Under the pieces are notes generated by a model. The model saw only the letters and a program-made list of their open reading frames with translations, was not told the DNA's origin and searched no databases. A DNA stretch of 64,000 nucleotides from Trematomus loennbergii (Eukaryota > Chordata > Actinopteri > Perciformes > Nototheniidae): positions 1 to 64,000 of the forward strand of contig JAAOOA010000589.1 in assembly GCA_012861695.1 (NCBI GenBank). The letters are read 5' to 3'. Positions 46,319-58,839 of the stretch are shown in pieces. Every line of letters begins with the position of its first letter. The stretch's first letter is position 1. Both the position numbers and the translations under genes were made by a program.

Positions 46319-46546
46319 CAAACAAACAAGTAAGTTGCGGCCCGACTTCTCCACGGTCACAACCGGATGACAGGAAGTTGGGGTGCGGTGGCTGTTAACC
46401 AAAGGCCGGTCAGGGGCAGTGTGGTGGGTCGATGTTGTAGGGCAGGGGTTCCCAACCTTTTTCAAATGACTCCTGTTGGAATTTGCATCCCCCCCCCCAA
46501 ACTTTGAAACTTTAATTACCGCTGTTGCCGTCTCTGGTAACAGCGG

Positions 46547-46728
<182 letters not shown>

Positions 46729-47315
46729 GGCAACAGCGTTAATTAGAGTTTCAAAGTCTCAAAATGCTACAACTACTGTCACAAACTGGATGAATGTGAA
46801 GTATTTCGTGAAAGGAGGATGAAAGCGTAATTAAGGAGCACTATTGGAGTGACTTTGATGGGTATTGGACTCGAGATTAATTCATTTGGATGCCCGCTGT
46901 ATGAATAAATTAAAGGACGGCGCAAGTGGAAACAATTCGCAAAGAGATTAAACTGTTTAAAACACATGCTCAAAGTAAGCCGGATTTTGCCGATGTGTTT
47001 ATGTGGATTCAGAAGTCGTAAATAATCTACAAAATGGAGGATACCGATCTGATCGGAGCAACTGTGACAAATAATCTAACTGAAACCGACACTTTACGCA
47101 CAGAAGAAACATTTCTATTAAAGAAAAAATGATACATTTCTGTCTTTTATGCCTTTATTAGCTACTAACTTGCAATTGTATGCATCATATTTATTTCAAA
47201 TTTTGAAGAACAGGACACTTCAAAATAATAGACTATGCCTAATAAAAAAATGGTAATATGGTGGCATAGGCCTGTATAAAACAAAAATAAAAAACTGGCA
47301 TATTAAGCAGGTAAA

Positions 47316-48210
47316 TCAAATGCTTGTCTGCCATGGAACAGGTAGCAGAGAGAAGACGAGGTTCAAGTGGTTCATTAATGTGAACCTTGGGCTTGCATGC
47401 CCGCAGCCAGGGATGGAATGTCCGGTGTAATGTGGGGCCTTTTCTTTCAAGCGACTGTTAAATCCTTGTTTTTCCCCATCATTGAGGCAGCTCCGTCTGT
47501 ACAACATGCAACTAAATTCTCATAGGAAAGATTGTGGGAGAGGTAAGAATCCACTGCAGTAAAAAATGTCCTCACCCCGGCTGGTAGTGGTAAGGTTGAC
47601 TGACATAAGAATGTCCTGCTTCAAATCTTCTCCATCGATATATTGCACATAAACGATCAGCACAGCCTCGTCTGCTACAGTTGTAGTTTCATCAAGTTGT
47701 ATGGCAAATGGCCCCTTTCCAAGCTTTTCGAGCAGCTGCAGCTCGCAGTTACTTGCCATCTTGTCAATTCTGTCTTTCACCATATTGTTTGACAGTGGTA
47801 CAGTTTTTAGCTGCTCCGCCACCTGCGGGCCCGCACAGTTTCTCAACCATTTTAATGCAAGCTGGCTTAATGAGCTGCTCGCCAATGTTGTGCGGTTTCT
47901 TTGCCTTTGCTATTAAAAGTGCACATTCAAAAGAGGCCTCGGTGGCCTTCTGTACATCGCTGCCAGCCCTAACAAACGCTGTTCTGATATCCATTGGCTT
48001 GTTTGCCTTTGCAAGCTGTTGTTTCTTTATGAAAAAGTCCCGATCAAGCCCGACCGTTTCTGGGTGCATGGTCTGTTGGTGTCTCTTCATTTTGCAGGGT
48101 TTCATGCTGTCGTTGGCTAGCTTCTCTCTGCATATCACACACTCTGGGCGGGTTTTGTCCGTTCCCTCCATGAAACCTAAGTTAAGATAGCTCTCTAGGT
48201 AGGTCCTCAT
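47316..48210 (-). pseudogene. ZBED5/SCAND3-like hAT transposase, truncated
   Basis: The frame opens MRTYLESYLNLGFMEG and has a BED-like finger (CVICREKLANDSMKPCKMKR, HQQTMH). After a frame change near 47850 it continues VPLSNNMVKDRIDKMASN, LQLDETTTVADEAVLIVYVQ (first catalytic Asp region) and CTDGAASMMGK near 47490. It stops there. The C-terminal half, including the hAT dimerisation block, is missing and the (CA)n tract lies in its place. Not functional. The family includes domesticated ZBED5 and FAM200 proteins. Confidence 0.85.
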
Positions 48211-48950
48211 TTTCTTTTTGATTGCAGATGAGCTGTCTCCTTTACGTTTTTCAGAAATGTTTAGACAAAATATTCACCTTATGAAGTCGGTCGCTAGCTA
48301 GCAAGCACAGCAAACTGTTATTATTACGAAAGCTGACACAGTAACGTCAATGTTGGCGCGAATCGGAGGAGTATCAGATTAATTTGTAGAATTTTAAAAT
48401 TAATTAATCAATTAATTTCTATATTTTATTGTAATGTAGAGACAAGGCTTTTAGCGACAATCATGTATTGCGTTACAATTATATGTAAAAAATATATATA
48501 TATGTAATTTTTCTTTTTTTTAAAGTCTAAATATGATATTAGGCCTCAAATCATCTGAGGCCTGGCGCCCCCCCTGCGCCCCCCAGGTTGGGAACCACTG
48601 TTGTAGGGCGACAGGGCGTTTATCCATCGGGGCTCCACTCACTGTACCCATAGAGTCCAGTAGAGGGCGGAGCCTGTGTGAGATAGAACGGGGGGTTCTA
48701 TAAGCACAGGCGGAGCCCTCTACCTAGGGGCCCTGTCTTTCCTATGCCGCTCGCTGAAGAGGGTGTAGGATGACAGTCAGGAGATGTAGCTGCCTTATAT
48801 GCGCGCGCATTCAGGTAGGCTCGCCCTGATTGGCCGGCTACGTTTATACAACTTCAGTGTGTGAACGCTCGCGTATCATTGATGAAGTAGTACCCATAGA
48901 GTTCAGTAGAGGGCACCGCCTGTGCTTATAGAACTAGGGTTACAATACGT

Positions 48951-49804
48951 AACCCCCATTTTAATTTATTATCTTTTTATCTAAATGCTTTTGGAATAAT
49001 AGGCTGGTATATTTTAATGTTGTACAAGAATGAGTTTTCCAACCTCTACTAGTCAGGAAACCCTTAATTCCTTATGAGACTTCATTAATTGGCTATCATA
49101 ACTGCATTTGTGAGGTATTGCCCAAAGAAATTGCTTGGTGTAAATCAAGTCAATATGATTTACCATTATTTGTAAGAAAATGTATTACAATAATTATTAA
49201 CTCCTAATAGCTATTTTGTTTGTCATGTTTTTTAAACTTGTGCATCTTAACTTAAGTGCCAGTTATTATCAACCCTATTCAGGATTTAAGTATATGAATA
49301 GTTGTATTAATAGAGATTAACATTAATAATTGATCATATCTATACTTGCTCATAGAGAGAACCTCAACAACCCTCAACATGGGTTCAGGCTTATGGCTAT
49401 ACATTAAATCAGGAATTTTAAGCTAAAATCTCGCCAAGGGCAGCAAATTGTCTAGAGCCGGCCCTGACCTGGTGGTCCTCCAACGAAAACTCTTGGATCG
49501 CCAAAGTCATTGTGATTCATCCTCTGGTACAGAATTCTTTATCCATCTAATAGATGTTGAGTGGTAAGTGTTGAACATACCAAGCCCAAATCTGTCACTG
49601 CCAGTCCAATAGCTGTGCCACCGTCATAGTTTTAAAGCCTTTCTTATAAAGGTTATCTAGTGAAGCATTCCTCATACAACTGCTTGCATTCTGAACAACC
49701 TTTATACTTGTAAGCAAAAAAGGCTTTTCAAAGGAAAGAGGGAGAGAAAACACAACAGATTTAAACTTTGCTCATCTTTATAATCTCAAATGTTGCTTTT
49801 GAAG
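48951..49804. other. end of the large intron, no clear element
   Basis: AT-rich. At about 49437-49470 CAAATTGTCTAGAGCCGGCCCT resembles a hAT-type end, but no partner was found. The acceptor region of the exon at 49805 follows. Confidence 0.4.
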
Positions 49805-49884
49805 GTAGCAGAGGAGCTGATGACACTGGCATATGAAAATGGGATCAATCTGTTCGACACAGCTGAAGTTTATAGTGCTGGAAA
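49805..49884 (+). CDS. kcnab: kcnab exon ([27 protein letters not shown])
   Basis: This 80-bp exon encodes [13 protein letters not shown] followed by [13 protein letters not shown] and the first two bases of a Lys codon. It contains the Asp and Tyr (FDTAEVY) of the aldo-keto reductase catalytic tetrad. The acceptor is gaag after a T-rich tract and the donor is gtaagt. It joins in phase to the exon ending at 7179. The leading Val resembles KCNAB1 (DEVAE) more than KCNAB2 (DEMAE). No stop or frameshift is present, so the gene appears functional despite its repeat-laden intron. Confidence 0.93.
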
Positions 49885-50795
49885 GTAAGTATGACTCATC
49901 AAGTACATATAAAAAAAAAGTTTTCTTGATACATTTTTGTCAATCATGCCAATCTACATAACCTCCTTTCCAGTCCAGAGGCCGCATTAGTGCACATGAA
50001 GCCATTTATTACTGAATGATCAGTCAGGGCAGAACCACATACCTCTCATTTCTAAAGCATGAAAAATGTATAGTGACAAATGCATACAGTATAATTGCTT
50101 TAAATTACTTGACATCTTACATCAGTCTTTTTAAGAACATATGTTGCTGACCTTCTAACCTAACAATTCAAGACCTCAAAGCCCTCTCCACAGAGAACCT
50201 ATGTGTGAAGACAAGTATTTGTATATTATTTCAAAAGGGGGATCCTTTGCAATATGATTGATGAAATAATAAACAAAGGGTGAACTAGAGACTAATCGTG
50301 TGTCTATTCTTTGTAGGCAATTACACTAACGTGGAATAATGTAAACATTATTAGCAGTAATCTAGCAGCAAACAACTTTGTAAAGATACAGTGGAATAAT
50401 GTAGTTCTGAGCTCAAAATGAAGACATTTTCTTTCTGTGTGGGTGTTTCAAGCCAAGCTTCCTGTGCTTCATTAAACTCGCTGTTGTTAGTCTAGCTAAC
50501 AGTAGCTTGGCGTTGTTGCATTAGCTCACTGTTAGCTAATGTAACACTTTTAACTCTGTCAGCACTGTTAAGTTGTTTTTTTTCAATAGCTCTTAGCAAT
50601 CAATCCCCTCAATCATAGCTATGCTCTACATTTTAACAGATACATTTGCCATGTCGTTTTACTTTTGTTTTTTAACATTGGTTTGTTTAGTTTACATTGC
50701 ATGCAAATATTTTTTGTTTAATTTACTGAATATTTATAAAGATAACTGGTAAGGGAAAAATGCATGAAAATATTTCCCTCTCTCTTTTTCCCCAG
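49885..50795. other. kcnab intron, no feature recognised
   Basis: AT-rich intron of 911 bp. GTGGAATAATGTA occurs twice (about 50330 and 50390). No TE ends or open frames with known motifs. Confidence 0.5.
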
Positions 50796-50840
50796 GGCTG
50801 AATCTGTCTTGGGAAGTATCATAAAGAAGAAAGGATGGAG
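50796..50840 (+). CDS. kcnab: kcnab exon (AESVLGSIIKKKGWR)
   Basis: This 45-bp exon reads AESVLGSIIKKKGW and has split codons at both ends (Lys 5', Arg 3'). The acceptor is ttttccccag with a strong polypyrimidine tract, and the donor is gtatag. Size and phase match the exon that follows AEVYAAGK in vertebrate Kv beta genes. LGSIIKKKGWR is closer to KCNAB1 than to KCNAB2 (LGNIIKKKGWR). Confidence 0.93.
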
Positions 50841-51249
50841 GTATAGTTTTAGATTGTTTGTACAGACTTGTAATTCTAAAACAACCATGACTATTTTCCC
50901 AAGTCCATTATTTGTATGCATTGCCATATAAAGGGTTAAGAGTTTCCAGACTGGCACATTTACTGTGGTTGAGCTGCTGTTCAGTCTTATGGCTCTGGAG
51001 AGATCCCTACCTCACTGTCTGATAATGCAAACAAAGACTGCTCACATTGTCACATACACAATAAAAAGCAAACTAAAATATTTAAAACAATTTGGTGCAT
51101 CAGTAACTTAGCTTATCCATGCTAGCATAGTAGTTGTGCCCGTCTTTTAAGCTCTAGTCATATCACCAGGTCAAGTAGTACAGTATTTCACCTCCTTTAC
51201 TTAGAAAAAAATCCTTGCCCACACACGCTCATTTAAAAAAGGAGTTGGG

Positions 51250-51560
51250 ATAACTGGTTAGTTTCTCATGGGACTTGGCTTCGGATGGTTGCCGGTTCAA
51301 GTCCTAATCAGATAATCAGATCAAAAAAATTAAATAATGTGGAGTGTGGACTGGTGAGCTGGAGAGGTGCCAGATTACCTTCTGGGCCCTGCCGAGGTTC
51401 CCATGAGCAAGGCACCAAATCCCCAACCTCTCCCTGGCTCCAGACAGATTGGCAGCCTCTTCGCTCTGACTCTCCTCTAAAATGCGTTTGCACGTGTGCA
51501 CCTATACCTGTATAACTGTGTGTGTATTTGTACTGTGTGTATTAAAACATATATTTAAAC
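51250..51560 (+). repeat. tRNA-derived SINE
   Basis: The head AACTGGTTAG ... GGTTGCCGGTTCAAGTCC has A- and B-box-like promoter text. The body TTCCCATGAGCAAGGCACCA, AATCCCCAACC is typical of fish SINEs. It fades into TGTGTGTATT-rich sequence. Head and B box suggest RNA polymerase III origin. Not a tRNA gene because no cloverleaf partner is seen. Confidence 0.7.
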
Positions 51561-51633
51561 AGAGTGGAAAACTGAATTTCACTTATAGAAAGCTTAATCT
51601 TAGCAATACCCCTACTGTTTCCAGGGGTTATTA

Positions 51634-51953
51634 CGCAGCGTCCACACGGCGGCGTGCGTTGAAGCTTGCCGGTGGGCGTGTCTGAAACTCGACCAACAAC
51701 CAATCACATGAATCTGCCGCCCCGGACACACAAGCATGCGGTTTGATTGGCTAGAGCTTGTACTGGCATATCATTTGATTGGCTGACGCTTCCGTCGAAG
51801 CTTCAAAAGTAGAACATTGCTCTACTTTTGAAGCGAGCAACGCGAGCGAAGCGACGGAACCACAATGCAGTTCGGCAAAGCGTGACGTCACCCCATTCAG
51901 TGAATGGGCAGAAGCGTTGAAGCTTCAACGCACACCTCCGTGTGGACGGGCCG
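51634..51953. mobile_element. Harbinger-like MITE, 320 bp, TSD TTA
   Basis: Ends CGCAGCGTCCACACGG and inverted CGGCCCGTCCACACGG, continuing GGCGTGCGTTGAAGCTT on both sides. TTA flanks at 51631-51633 and 51954-51956. A deleted copy is at 12250-12418. Non-coding. Confidence 0.9.
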
Positions 51954-52015
51954 TTATTGAGTGAATGAAACTACCACAGCCTGAATTCAATTTTTTCATA
52001 TGTTCTCACACGCAG

Positions 52016-52060
52016 GCGCTCAAGTTTAGTCATCACCACCAAAATCTTCTGGGGCGGAAA
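52016..52060 (+). CDS. kcnab: kcnab exon (RSSLVITTKIFWGGK)
   Basis: This 45-bp exon encodes RSSLVITTKIFWGG with split Arg and Lys codons. The Lys of VITTK is the third member of the aldo-keto reductase tetrad. The acceptor is cgcag and the donor gtatgt. IFWGGK is the KCNAB2/3-type sequence, whereas KCNAB1 has LYWGGK, so the exons give mixed paralogue signals. I therefore keep only the family name. The next expected exon (AETERGLSRKHIIEG) is not found before the window end, so the remaining ~70% of the reading frame lies downstream. Confidence 0.92.
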
Positions 52061-53408
52061 GTATGTATATGTTATCTTTTCTTCTCCTTTTTTCACTTGT
52101 TCTATAATTGCAATGATATAAATTCCCTCCCTCTAGTCATAGGCTAAGGCACTATGTGTATTATACAGTACATCCTTACATGTTATACATTCTAGGTCAT
52201 TTTATTATTGTCCAATACAATTCAAATGGGAAATTGTTGATGAAGTCACATTACATTTCACTCAAATGGAAACTCCTGTCAGTCATTAATCCAGTTGAAG
52301 GGAACTGTCATTACATTAGGAGAGAGAGGAGACAAATTAAGAGGGTTAAAACAGCTATTGATAAATGTATGGCTCTTGATCAGTAGACGTTTTTCATATT
52401 ATCTTTTGGAAACTTGCCTCTCTACGGAACATATTTTTAAAATATATTTCAACAGACCGCTCGAAAATAATTACTGAAATGTTTACAAGGCCTGTGACAT
52501 ATATTGTAGCAGACCAGAATATGTGAACTCAGCTTTTTACATCTACTTAATCTGTCTATCAAGGTGGAAATTAATTAATTAATTCAGCTTTTGTTAATGC
52601 CACTCAAACAGGTTAAGAAGAGCCTGCAATTTTTCAGTTGGACACTATAACATTTGTTTGCTTTTATTTTCCTCGTCAAAATATTGACCATGATACCTTA
52701 TTTCTCTTGTTCCTATGCCCCTACAATCCGAAACACATCAGTGGCAGAAACAAGAAATAAACCGTAAGGCCTGTATTCAGTCTGCTTCAACTGCGGACCC
52801 GCTCACACCAACAAATCTCACTGCCATTTTCTACACACTCTTTCTTCATTCTATGATATATTGACGTTGTTGAATTATAAATATATCTGTTTTCATGATA
52901 TACTAAAATGCCTGTGTTCCACCTCAGTGTTAACAAAAGATTAACATTTCAAAAACATTTTTCAAGCAGCCACAGTAGTGTAAAAATGTGGTTCCCCTAT
53001 AGGTTTCTAAAATACAATGGAAATGAACCATTATCAAACCCAAGTAGCTCCACTCTTAAGGTTCAGATAGTAATTAAATACAATATCACACAAACACTTT
53101 TTTTGGATGTAGGTTAAATCACTTGGTTTGCAGCAATAATTGAAAACATTTAACACAGAATAGATATTTTGTATAGTAAAACGTAATAATTATGCTTACA
53201 GTGCTGTCACTTCAGAATATTAAATATAATTTACAAGAAGTGATAAGCTGCATACAGATGCAGTTGTGATGAAGGTGGACAGAGGAGTCATTCCTTCTTG
53301 TAAGTTGGTTGTGAGAGATATCTGTGGCCTAGAAAAAAGTCCATCACACTCTTCCACTAGACAGCAAAGGTTGCATTTATCTACTGGGAACATCTTCATG
53401 ACTAACTC
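52061..53408. other. kcnab intron, no feature recognised
   Basis: Downstream of the last visible exon. AT-rich, without TE ends or exons that I can support. Confidence 0.5.
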
Positions 53409-53411
53409 ATA

Positions 53412-54197
53412 TGCCGCAGTTCCACTACACGGTCGGCCTCGGCCACGCTCGGTACGGCTCGGTACGGCTTGGCCGCGTTGGGCCGACTCACTTCATGCTG
53501 CGCTTCCATTACAGTTTAGGAACTGGGGTAGTTACTATAGTAACGCAGTGTAGGCGGAGCCGTGACGTCATCTTCAGTGAGAACTCCAGAAACACAACAC
53601 AGCCGTTAGCTGTTAGCACTCAGAGCTCACAGCTCCTTATATCTGTTCAGAAACTCGACAAAAGTTAAACAAGTACAAACCACAGACTGCCTGTGTCATG
53701 GTGAATACAGTCGCTGCTTTATTTATGTCTGTATAGGCCGTTGTTGTGAGTGTGGACGGTCGGAGCATATACTGCGTTAGCTTAGCCAATCTCCATCTAG
53801 AAAAACACGAATTTTAAAAGGTTTTTCCCCTGCCGTCTGTCTGCAGACTTGACAAAGCATTAATTCATGGTTTTTACTAACCGGTATCAATATGTTGTTA
53901 CTTCGGCATCATTTTGAAACGTGTATTACAATTAAATCACGGTCAAATATGTCCATCTTGTTGTAGTTGTAGCCCTCTTGCCAGCGCTCCTCTCTCTAGT
54001 TTAGCATACTCAGCCCGACTCAGCCCTGTTTGTTGGCCCCGATAGAACCACAATTTTGTCGGGCCAGAAAAGAGGTGAAAAAGTGGCCCCGGGCCGGGCC
54101 GGGCCGTAACTAGGCCTAGTGGAAGCGCAACCAAAAACGGGTACGGCACGACACGGCACGCTTAAAGCGAGCTCCGCGCTGTAGTGAAACTGCGCCA
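53412..54197. mobile_element. Harbinger-like MITE, 786 bp, second copy
   Basis: Starts TGCCGCAGTTCCACTACACG and ends inverted (TGGCGCAGTTTCACTACAG). Flanks are ATA and TTA, so the 3-bp duplication is imperfect or mutated. Its interior is the same as 61909-62695 in the same orientation and 33720-34504 inverted. Confidence 0.88.
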
Positions 54198-54349
54198 TTA
54201 GACACTAGGTTACGGGCCCGTCGGCCTTTAAGAATTGTTCACAAGCCTTGCCAAGCAGGATACCGTAAAGAATGGGGTCTCTTGTCCACTATGTGAAACT
54301 TTGTGTGTGTTCAGAGGATGTAGTTTAGAAAAGTAAGAAGTAAGAAAAT

Positions 54350-54816
54350 CCCAGCGAGCAAACCTGGCTCACCAAATTGGAGAGATTGACAAACAATATG
54401 CACAAACTAAAGATCAGGTCCTCTAAAGAAAATTACTGGAACTCAAGACCAGGTTTGACCTGCTGACAACACATTCACTTATAAAACAAAAGACCATGTT
54501 CTATATCCATGGAGACAAGTCAGACAAAATGCTGGCTTATCTGCACAAAGGCTCTAAGGTGAAGCAAAGCATTTCCAGTATCAAAAGGTAAAATGGCCAT
54601 ACAACATCTGACCACACACAAGCCTTTAGAGACTTCTACTTTCAGCTCTACACCTCAGAGTCTCAAACGGATGACAGTGAAATTCCAAATGTTTTAAGCA
54701 GTCTCAATACTCCCAAACTTTCACCTGACTTCAGGAGGACGTTGGAGGAGCAAATATCTCAGGCAGAAATAATTTCAGCCATCTCCTCAATGCAGTCGGG
54801 AAAATGTCCTGGGGCC
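54350..54816 (+). pseudogene. L1-clade LINE ORF2 fragment
   Basis: The reading gives LANQIGEIDKQYAQTKDQV, KTMFYIHGDKSDKMLAYL, AFRDFYFQLYTSESQTDD and QISQAEIISAISSMQSGKCP. This is the linker and start of the reverse transcriptase in L1/Tx1 elements. In-frame stops are present. It breaks at SGKCPG, where a MITE end GGGGCCTGATTTATAAA begins. Confidence 0.75.
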
Positions 54817-55427
54817 TGATTTATAAACGTGGCGTACGCCAATTTCTAAGCAATCTTTGCGATTAATAAAAAAAAACTTGACGGGAAAATGTGCGGTCCT
54901 CCACTTTGACCCATCCGTACACACAAAAACGGGAGAGATGAGAAACTGCGACACCTTTGGCAGAATGGAGAGTGTAAGATAATACCGTAAATAAAATGTT
55001 ACCTCATGTATTAGGAGGAATTCATTTGCAAAAATTAATTAAAACCAATCTAAAAATGATTTAACAAACGCCTGTTTGATACTCATGAGTGCACACAAAA
55101 ACATAACTTGGAGAAATAAATAAATACGGATATGTTATTGATCACCCCTCAAATATGTTCTCTTACATGTTATGAAATGTATTCTCATGAATGATGCGGT
55201 AATTCAGAAAGACAGAATTACCTCTAAACTGACGCAGTTTTGCATTTCTATAGGTTGTATAGATACGAGTATGGTTTTATATACTATCATGTTTAATCAT
55301 GTTTTATGCTGTTTGCCAAGACTTGATAAGTAGCTCGTAAAACACAGGAGGTATGGAAACTAAGAACACCATATATTTGGTAAATTGTACAGCTGATATA
55401 ATACAACACATGTTTTATTTCCTTTAA
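54816..55427. other. MITE end followed by unassigned sequence
   Basis: GGGGCCTGATTTATAAACGT and GGCGTACGCC at 54816 match the inverted end at 3178. I could not find the second end before the TTAA MITE at 55428. Confidence 0.4.
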
Positions 55428-56589
55428 AGGTCCCCTATTATACTGTTTTTCATCAATATATTATAGGTCTCAGATATATACAAAACATGTCTCTGAAGTG
55501 TTTTGCTCGAAATGCCCAACAGATCATGCATCCCATAAATCCCTCTGTTTCAGCCCTGCTTCAAAAGTGCTGATTCTCTGTCTGTTACTTTAGATGAAAA
55601 TAAGGTGCCACTCCCAACGCCCCTCTGCGAGATATTTGGTTAAAATTAACACAATGGTGCTCTAGGAGGAGATTCAGGTGATAAGGTGGGGGAGTTACCT
55701 TGGTTGGTTATTGGCTAATGGTACACATACCAAAAATTCGTCATGACATCATAAAGTGGCCAAAATCTGATCAGCTCATTTTCAGACAGGTTTTTATATA
55801 AATGGATCAATGAAGCAAATCTTTTTACACAGAGGGGACACATGTGTATGTATAAAGACATGAACAAGTGGATTTTGCATAATAGGCAGTGGTGTAGTGG
55901 GCGTTGGACTGGAGACGCTGTAGTACATATGCCAGGCCTGTAAGTGGCGCTGTAGTCTGCCACAAAAGCAGCGAAGAAGACTTCCCGCCCATGGTTACCC
56001 TTCTGTTTATTCTCCGCTTTGGCTTTTTTTCTCCCTCCCTGAGGCAAGCGTTTGCTCCCGCAGCGCTGCTTTAATTCAATGCAATCCCTCCCCGTCGAGG
56101 CAAGCACTGTAATTCTCTCCGGTTAGTCCACCAGCAGATGACAAACACCCACCTCTCCGCCTCTTCCAAGGAACGAGGGGACCGTGCGGCAGAGTTTCAG
56201 TTTCAGTTTCTTTCGCCGGTCAAGATGTCCGTTAAAGTTTAAATCTTCCGGACAAAATTAGAAAAGTGCCGGTCAAAGGTCGTCTTTGTTATTTATTGAG
56301 CTTTAAAACAAATGAATAACGACTCTATATAATAAAACACGGAGGACGGAGATCTCTTTTTCTCCCCCTCTTCTGACAGCCCAGCAGCTGATCAGAGCAC
56401 GGCTTTCCTCTCCTGCAGGGGGCGTGGTCAGCAGAATCAGACCCGTAGACAGCTAACAGCACATAGAGCGAAATGAGGCATGGCTAAAATGCATGATCTG
56501 TTTGGTATTTTGAAAACAGAAACGTATAAATATACCTTATATAGGTAGACCCTACAATAATAATTTAAATATAGCATGATAGGTCCACT
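55428..56589. mobile_element. TTAA-flanked MITE, 1.16 kb
   Basis: Begins AGGTCCCCTATTATAC and ends inverted AGTGGACCTATCATGC, with TTAA at 55424-55427 and 56590-56593. It shares CATATGCCAGGCCTGTAAGT, GGCGCTGTAGTCTGCCACAA and GCGAAATGAGGCATGGCT with 32848-33302 but is over twice as long. The extra 55976-56450 part is GC-rich and may be an insertion or the ancestral interior. Confidence 0.85.
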
Positions 56590-56764
56590 TTAAACTATAC
56601 AGGTCCAGCCCACACATGACAGCGCAGTTGCTCCATCATTCCATCTCTTCTTTTTTCCTGCTCAATACGCTCCTTGGCCTGGGACACACATATTTATTTA
56701 GATATGTTTTAAACAAGTTTAAATAAAATATGCATAGTAATTTAATAAATCCTTCCAACACACA

Positions 56765-58145
56765 TTGTATGAACAGTTCTGTTTCATATGAGTGTTGAGA
56801 GCTGTATCCATAAATCTCTTAATTTTGCCCTCAAAGTACACAAGATTGATGCATTTAACTTCAATTTAAAGAAAAACATCTTCTGTTGTAACAACAATAA
56901 CATTATAAATAGTAACATAGCTGAACATGGTATTGCACATTTAGCTTTGAGTGTTACTCAAACTCAACACTTTGTTTCTATAGGTAAATACACATCTGAG
57001 TTGACAAATATGACATGTGGGGTACCTCAAGGCTCCATCTTGGGGCCTCTTCTCTTTAACATCTACATGCTACCACTGGCTCAGATAATGAAAAACAACA
57101 AAATAAGTTACCATAGCTATGCGGATGACACACAAATTTACGTAACAATTTCACCAGGAGATTATGCTCCAATTCAAACACTGAGTAAGTGCATTGAACA
57201 AATCAATGACTGGATGTGTCAGAACTTTCTCCAATTAAACAAAGATAAAACTGAGGTAATGGTTTTTGGAGCCAAGGCAGAACGTATAAAAGTTAGCGCT
57301 GAGCTTCAGTCTGCAATGTTCAAAACAACAGATAAAGCCAGAAATCTAGGTGTAGTCATGGACTCTGACCTGAGTTTCAACAGTCACATTAAAACAGTTA
57401 CTAAATCAGCCTACTATCACCTAAAGAACATATCTAGGATTAAAGGACTAATGTCACAGCAGGATTTGGAAAAACTTGTCCATGCTTTTATCTTCAGTAG
57501 ACTCGACTACTGCAATGGTGTCTTTACAGGCCTCACTAAAAAATCTATTAGAAAGCTGCAGCTAATTCAGAACGCCGCTGCTCGAGTCCTCACTAACACT
57601 AAGAAAGTGGATCACATCACTCCTGTTCTGAAGTCCTTACACTGGCTTCCTGTGTGTCAAAGAATAGATTTCAAAATATTGTTGCTGGTTTATAAAGCTT
57701 TGAATGGTTTAGGCCCAAAATACATGTCTGACCTACTGCTAAATTATGAACCATCCAGAACTCTCAGGTCTTCAGGGACTGGTCAGCTTTCTGTCCCAGA
57801 GTCAGAACTAAACATGGAGAAGCAGCGTTCAGTTATTATGCTCCAAATATCTGGAACAAACTCCCAGAAACCTGCAGGTCCGCTGCAACTCTTACTACTT
57901 TTAAATCCAGGCTGAAGACTTTTCTTTTTGCCGCTGCTTTTAATTGAACTATTCACATCTTAAACTGCACTGTAACTTTTAACTTTTATCCATGTATTTT
58001 TCTTTTAATGTTTATTTTATTATCTTTTCTTTTTAATGACTGATTTTAAATGCCATTTTTAAAATGTCTTCCATTTTTGTAAAGCACTTTGAATTGCCTT
58101 GTGTTGAAAGGTGCTATATAAATAAACTTGCCTTGCCTTGCCTTG
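56765..58145 (+). mobile_element. L2 LINE, 5'-truncated
   Basis: It contains the reverse transcriptase C-terminal half, the 3' untranslated region AAAGCACTTTGAATTGCCTT, GGTGCTATATAAATAAACTT and a (CCTTG)n tail. Such a short-repeat tail is typical of L2. The 5' part from 56765 is also found as a fragment at 23764. Confidence 0.88.
56788..57947 (+). pseudogene. L2 ORF2 reverse transcriptase, C-terminal part
   Basis: The frame has GVPQGSILGPLLFNIYMLPL (RT motif), YADDTQIYV (catalytic Asp pair), FLQLNKDKTEVMVFG, RNLGVVMDSDLSF, FIFSRLDYCNGVF, LQLIQNAAARVL, LKSLHWLPV and YEPSRTLRSSGTGQL, all in L2 order. The endonuclease and first RT blocks are absent (5' truncation). One frame change near 57810 shifts the last segment; beyond it YYAPNIWNKLPETCRSA and TFKSRLKTFLF run to a TGA at 57947. 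In intact copies this enzyme reverse-transcribes its own RNA at nicked target DNA. This copy is recent in look but dead. Confidence 0.88.
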
Positions 58146-58839
58146 CTTTACTGACCTGAGATGTTTTTATTACATGAATTAAGGTGACTGAGGCTTTTTA
58201 ACATAGACTTTTCAGTGTCCCACATTTTGCACAGAACTGTCCCACATTAGGAAATGCAGATTGTCTGAGACAACTTGGCACTAAGAGTACTGATATGTCT
58301 ACCATTTCTTTTATGAGTGTAATATCTGCATTTTCTCTTTTGGTTTGATTAGGACACATCCTGGGGATTGTGTTTACAAACATTGACCATACCGTTCACC
58401 AGCCCCCACCCCCCTATGTTGCCTACTGTATCTTGATTTTTGACTTTGTTTAGAGCAGTGATCTTCTCTTCCTCTCTGCAGCAGAGAGCTAAGCGCTGTC
58501 ACACCGGACCTAACCCTAACCCTGAAAAGTATTATCATCTGAAATTAATCATTATGTTATTAGTATTAAATACATATAAGTATTTTTACAACTTGTATTT
58601 AGAAATACTCTGTTGTAATTATTGATGCATAAATGTGTTCATCCATTCAATGTGGCATCTGCTATAATGGGGTTAATGTATGATATTACTTAATAATACA
58701 ATACATTATAATATATGATATGATAATTACATTTTAATTTTATTCATTTCTTATTTCATAGTTTCTCATTATTATTATTTTTATTTGTATCGCTGATCTT
58801 ATTTTTGATTTGATTAATCTGTGTGAATCTGTGCTGTCC
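58146..58839. other. intergenic or intronic, no feature recognised
   Basis: AT-rich. CCTAACCCTAACCC at 58510 is two telomere-like units only. Confidence 0.45.

Larger units (their letters stand above)
50841..52015. other. kcnab intron holding a SINE and a MITE
   Basis: 1.17-kb intron between two 45-bp exons. Apart from the SINE (about 51250-51560) and MITE (51634-51953) it has no feature. The MITE ends only about 62 bp before the exon at 52016. Confidence 0.7.

Noticed and set aside
52735..52770. Possible next kcnab exon (GGCAGAAACA ... gtaag)
   Set aside because: Nine bases resemble the expected AET codons, but the base before is not an AG acceptor in phase and the following codons do not give ERGLSRKH.
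58506..58526. Telomere-like CCTAACCCTAACCC
   Set aside because: Two units only; too short to indicate a telomeric repeat.
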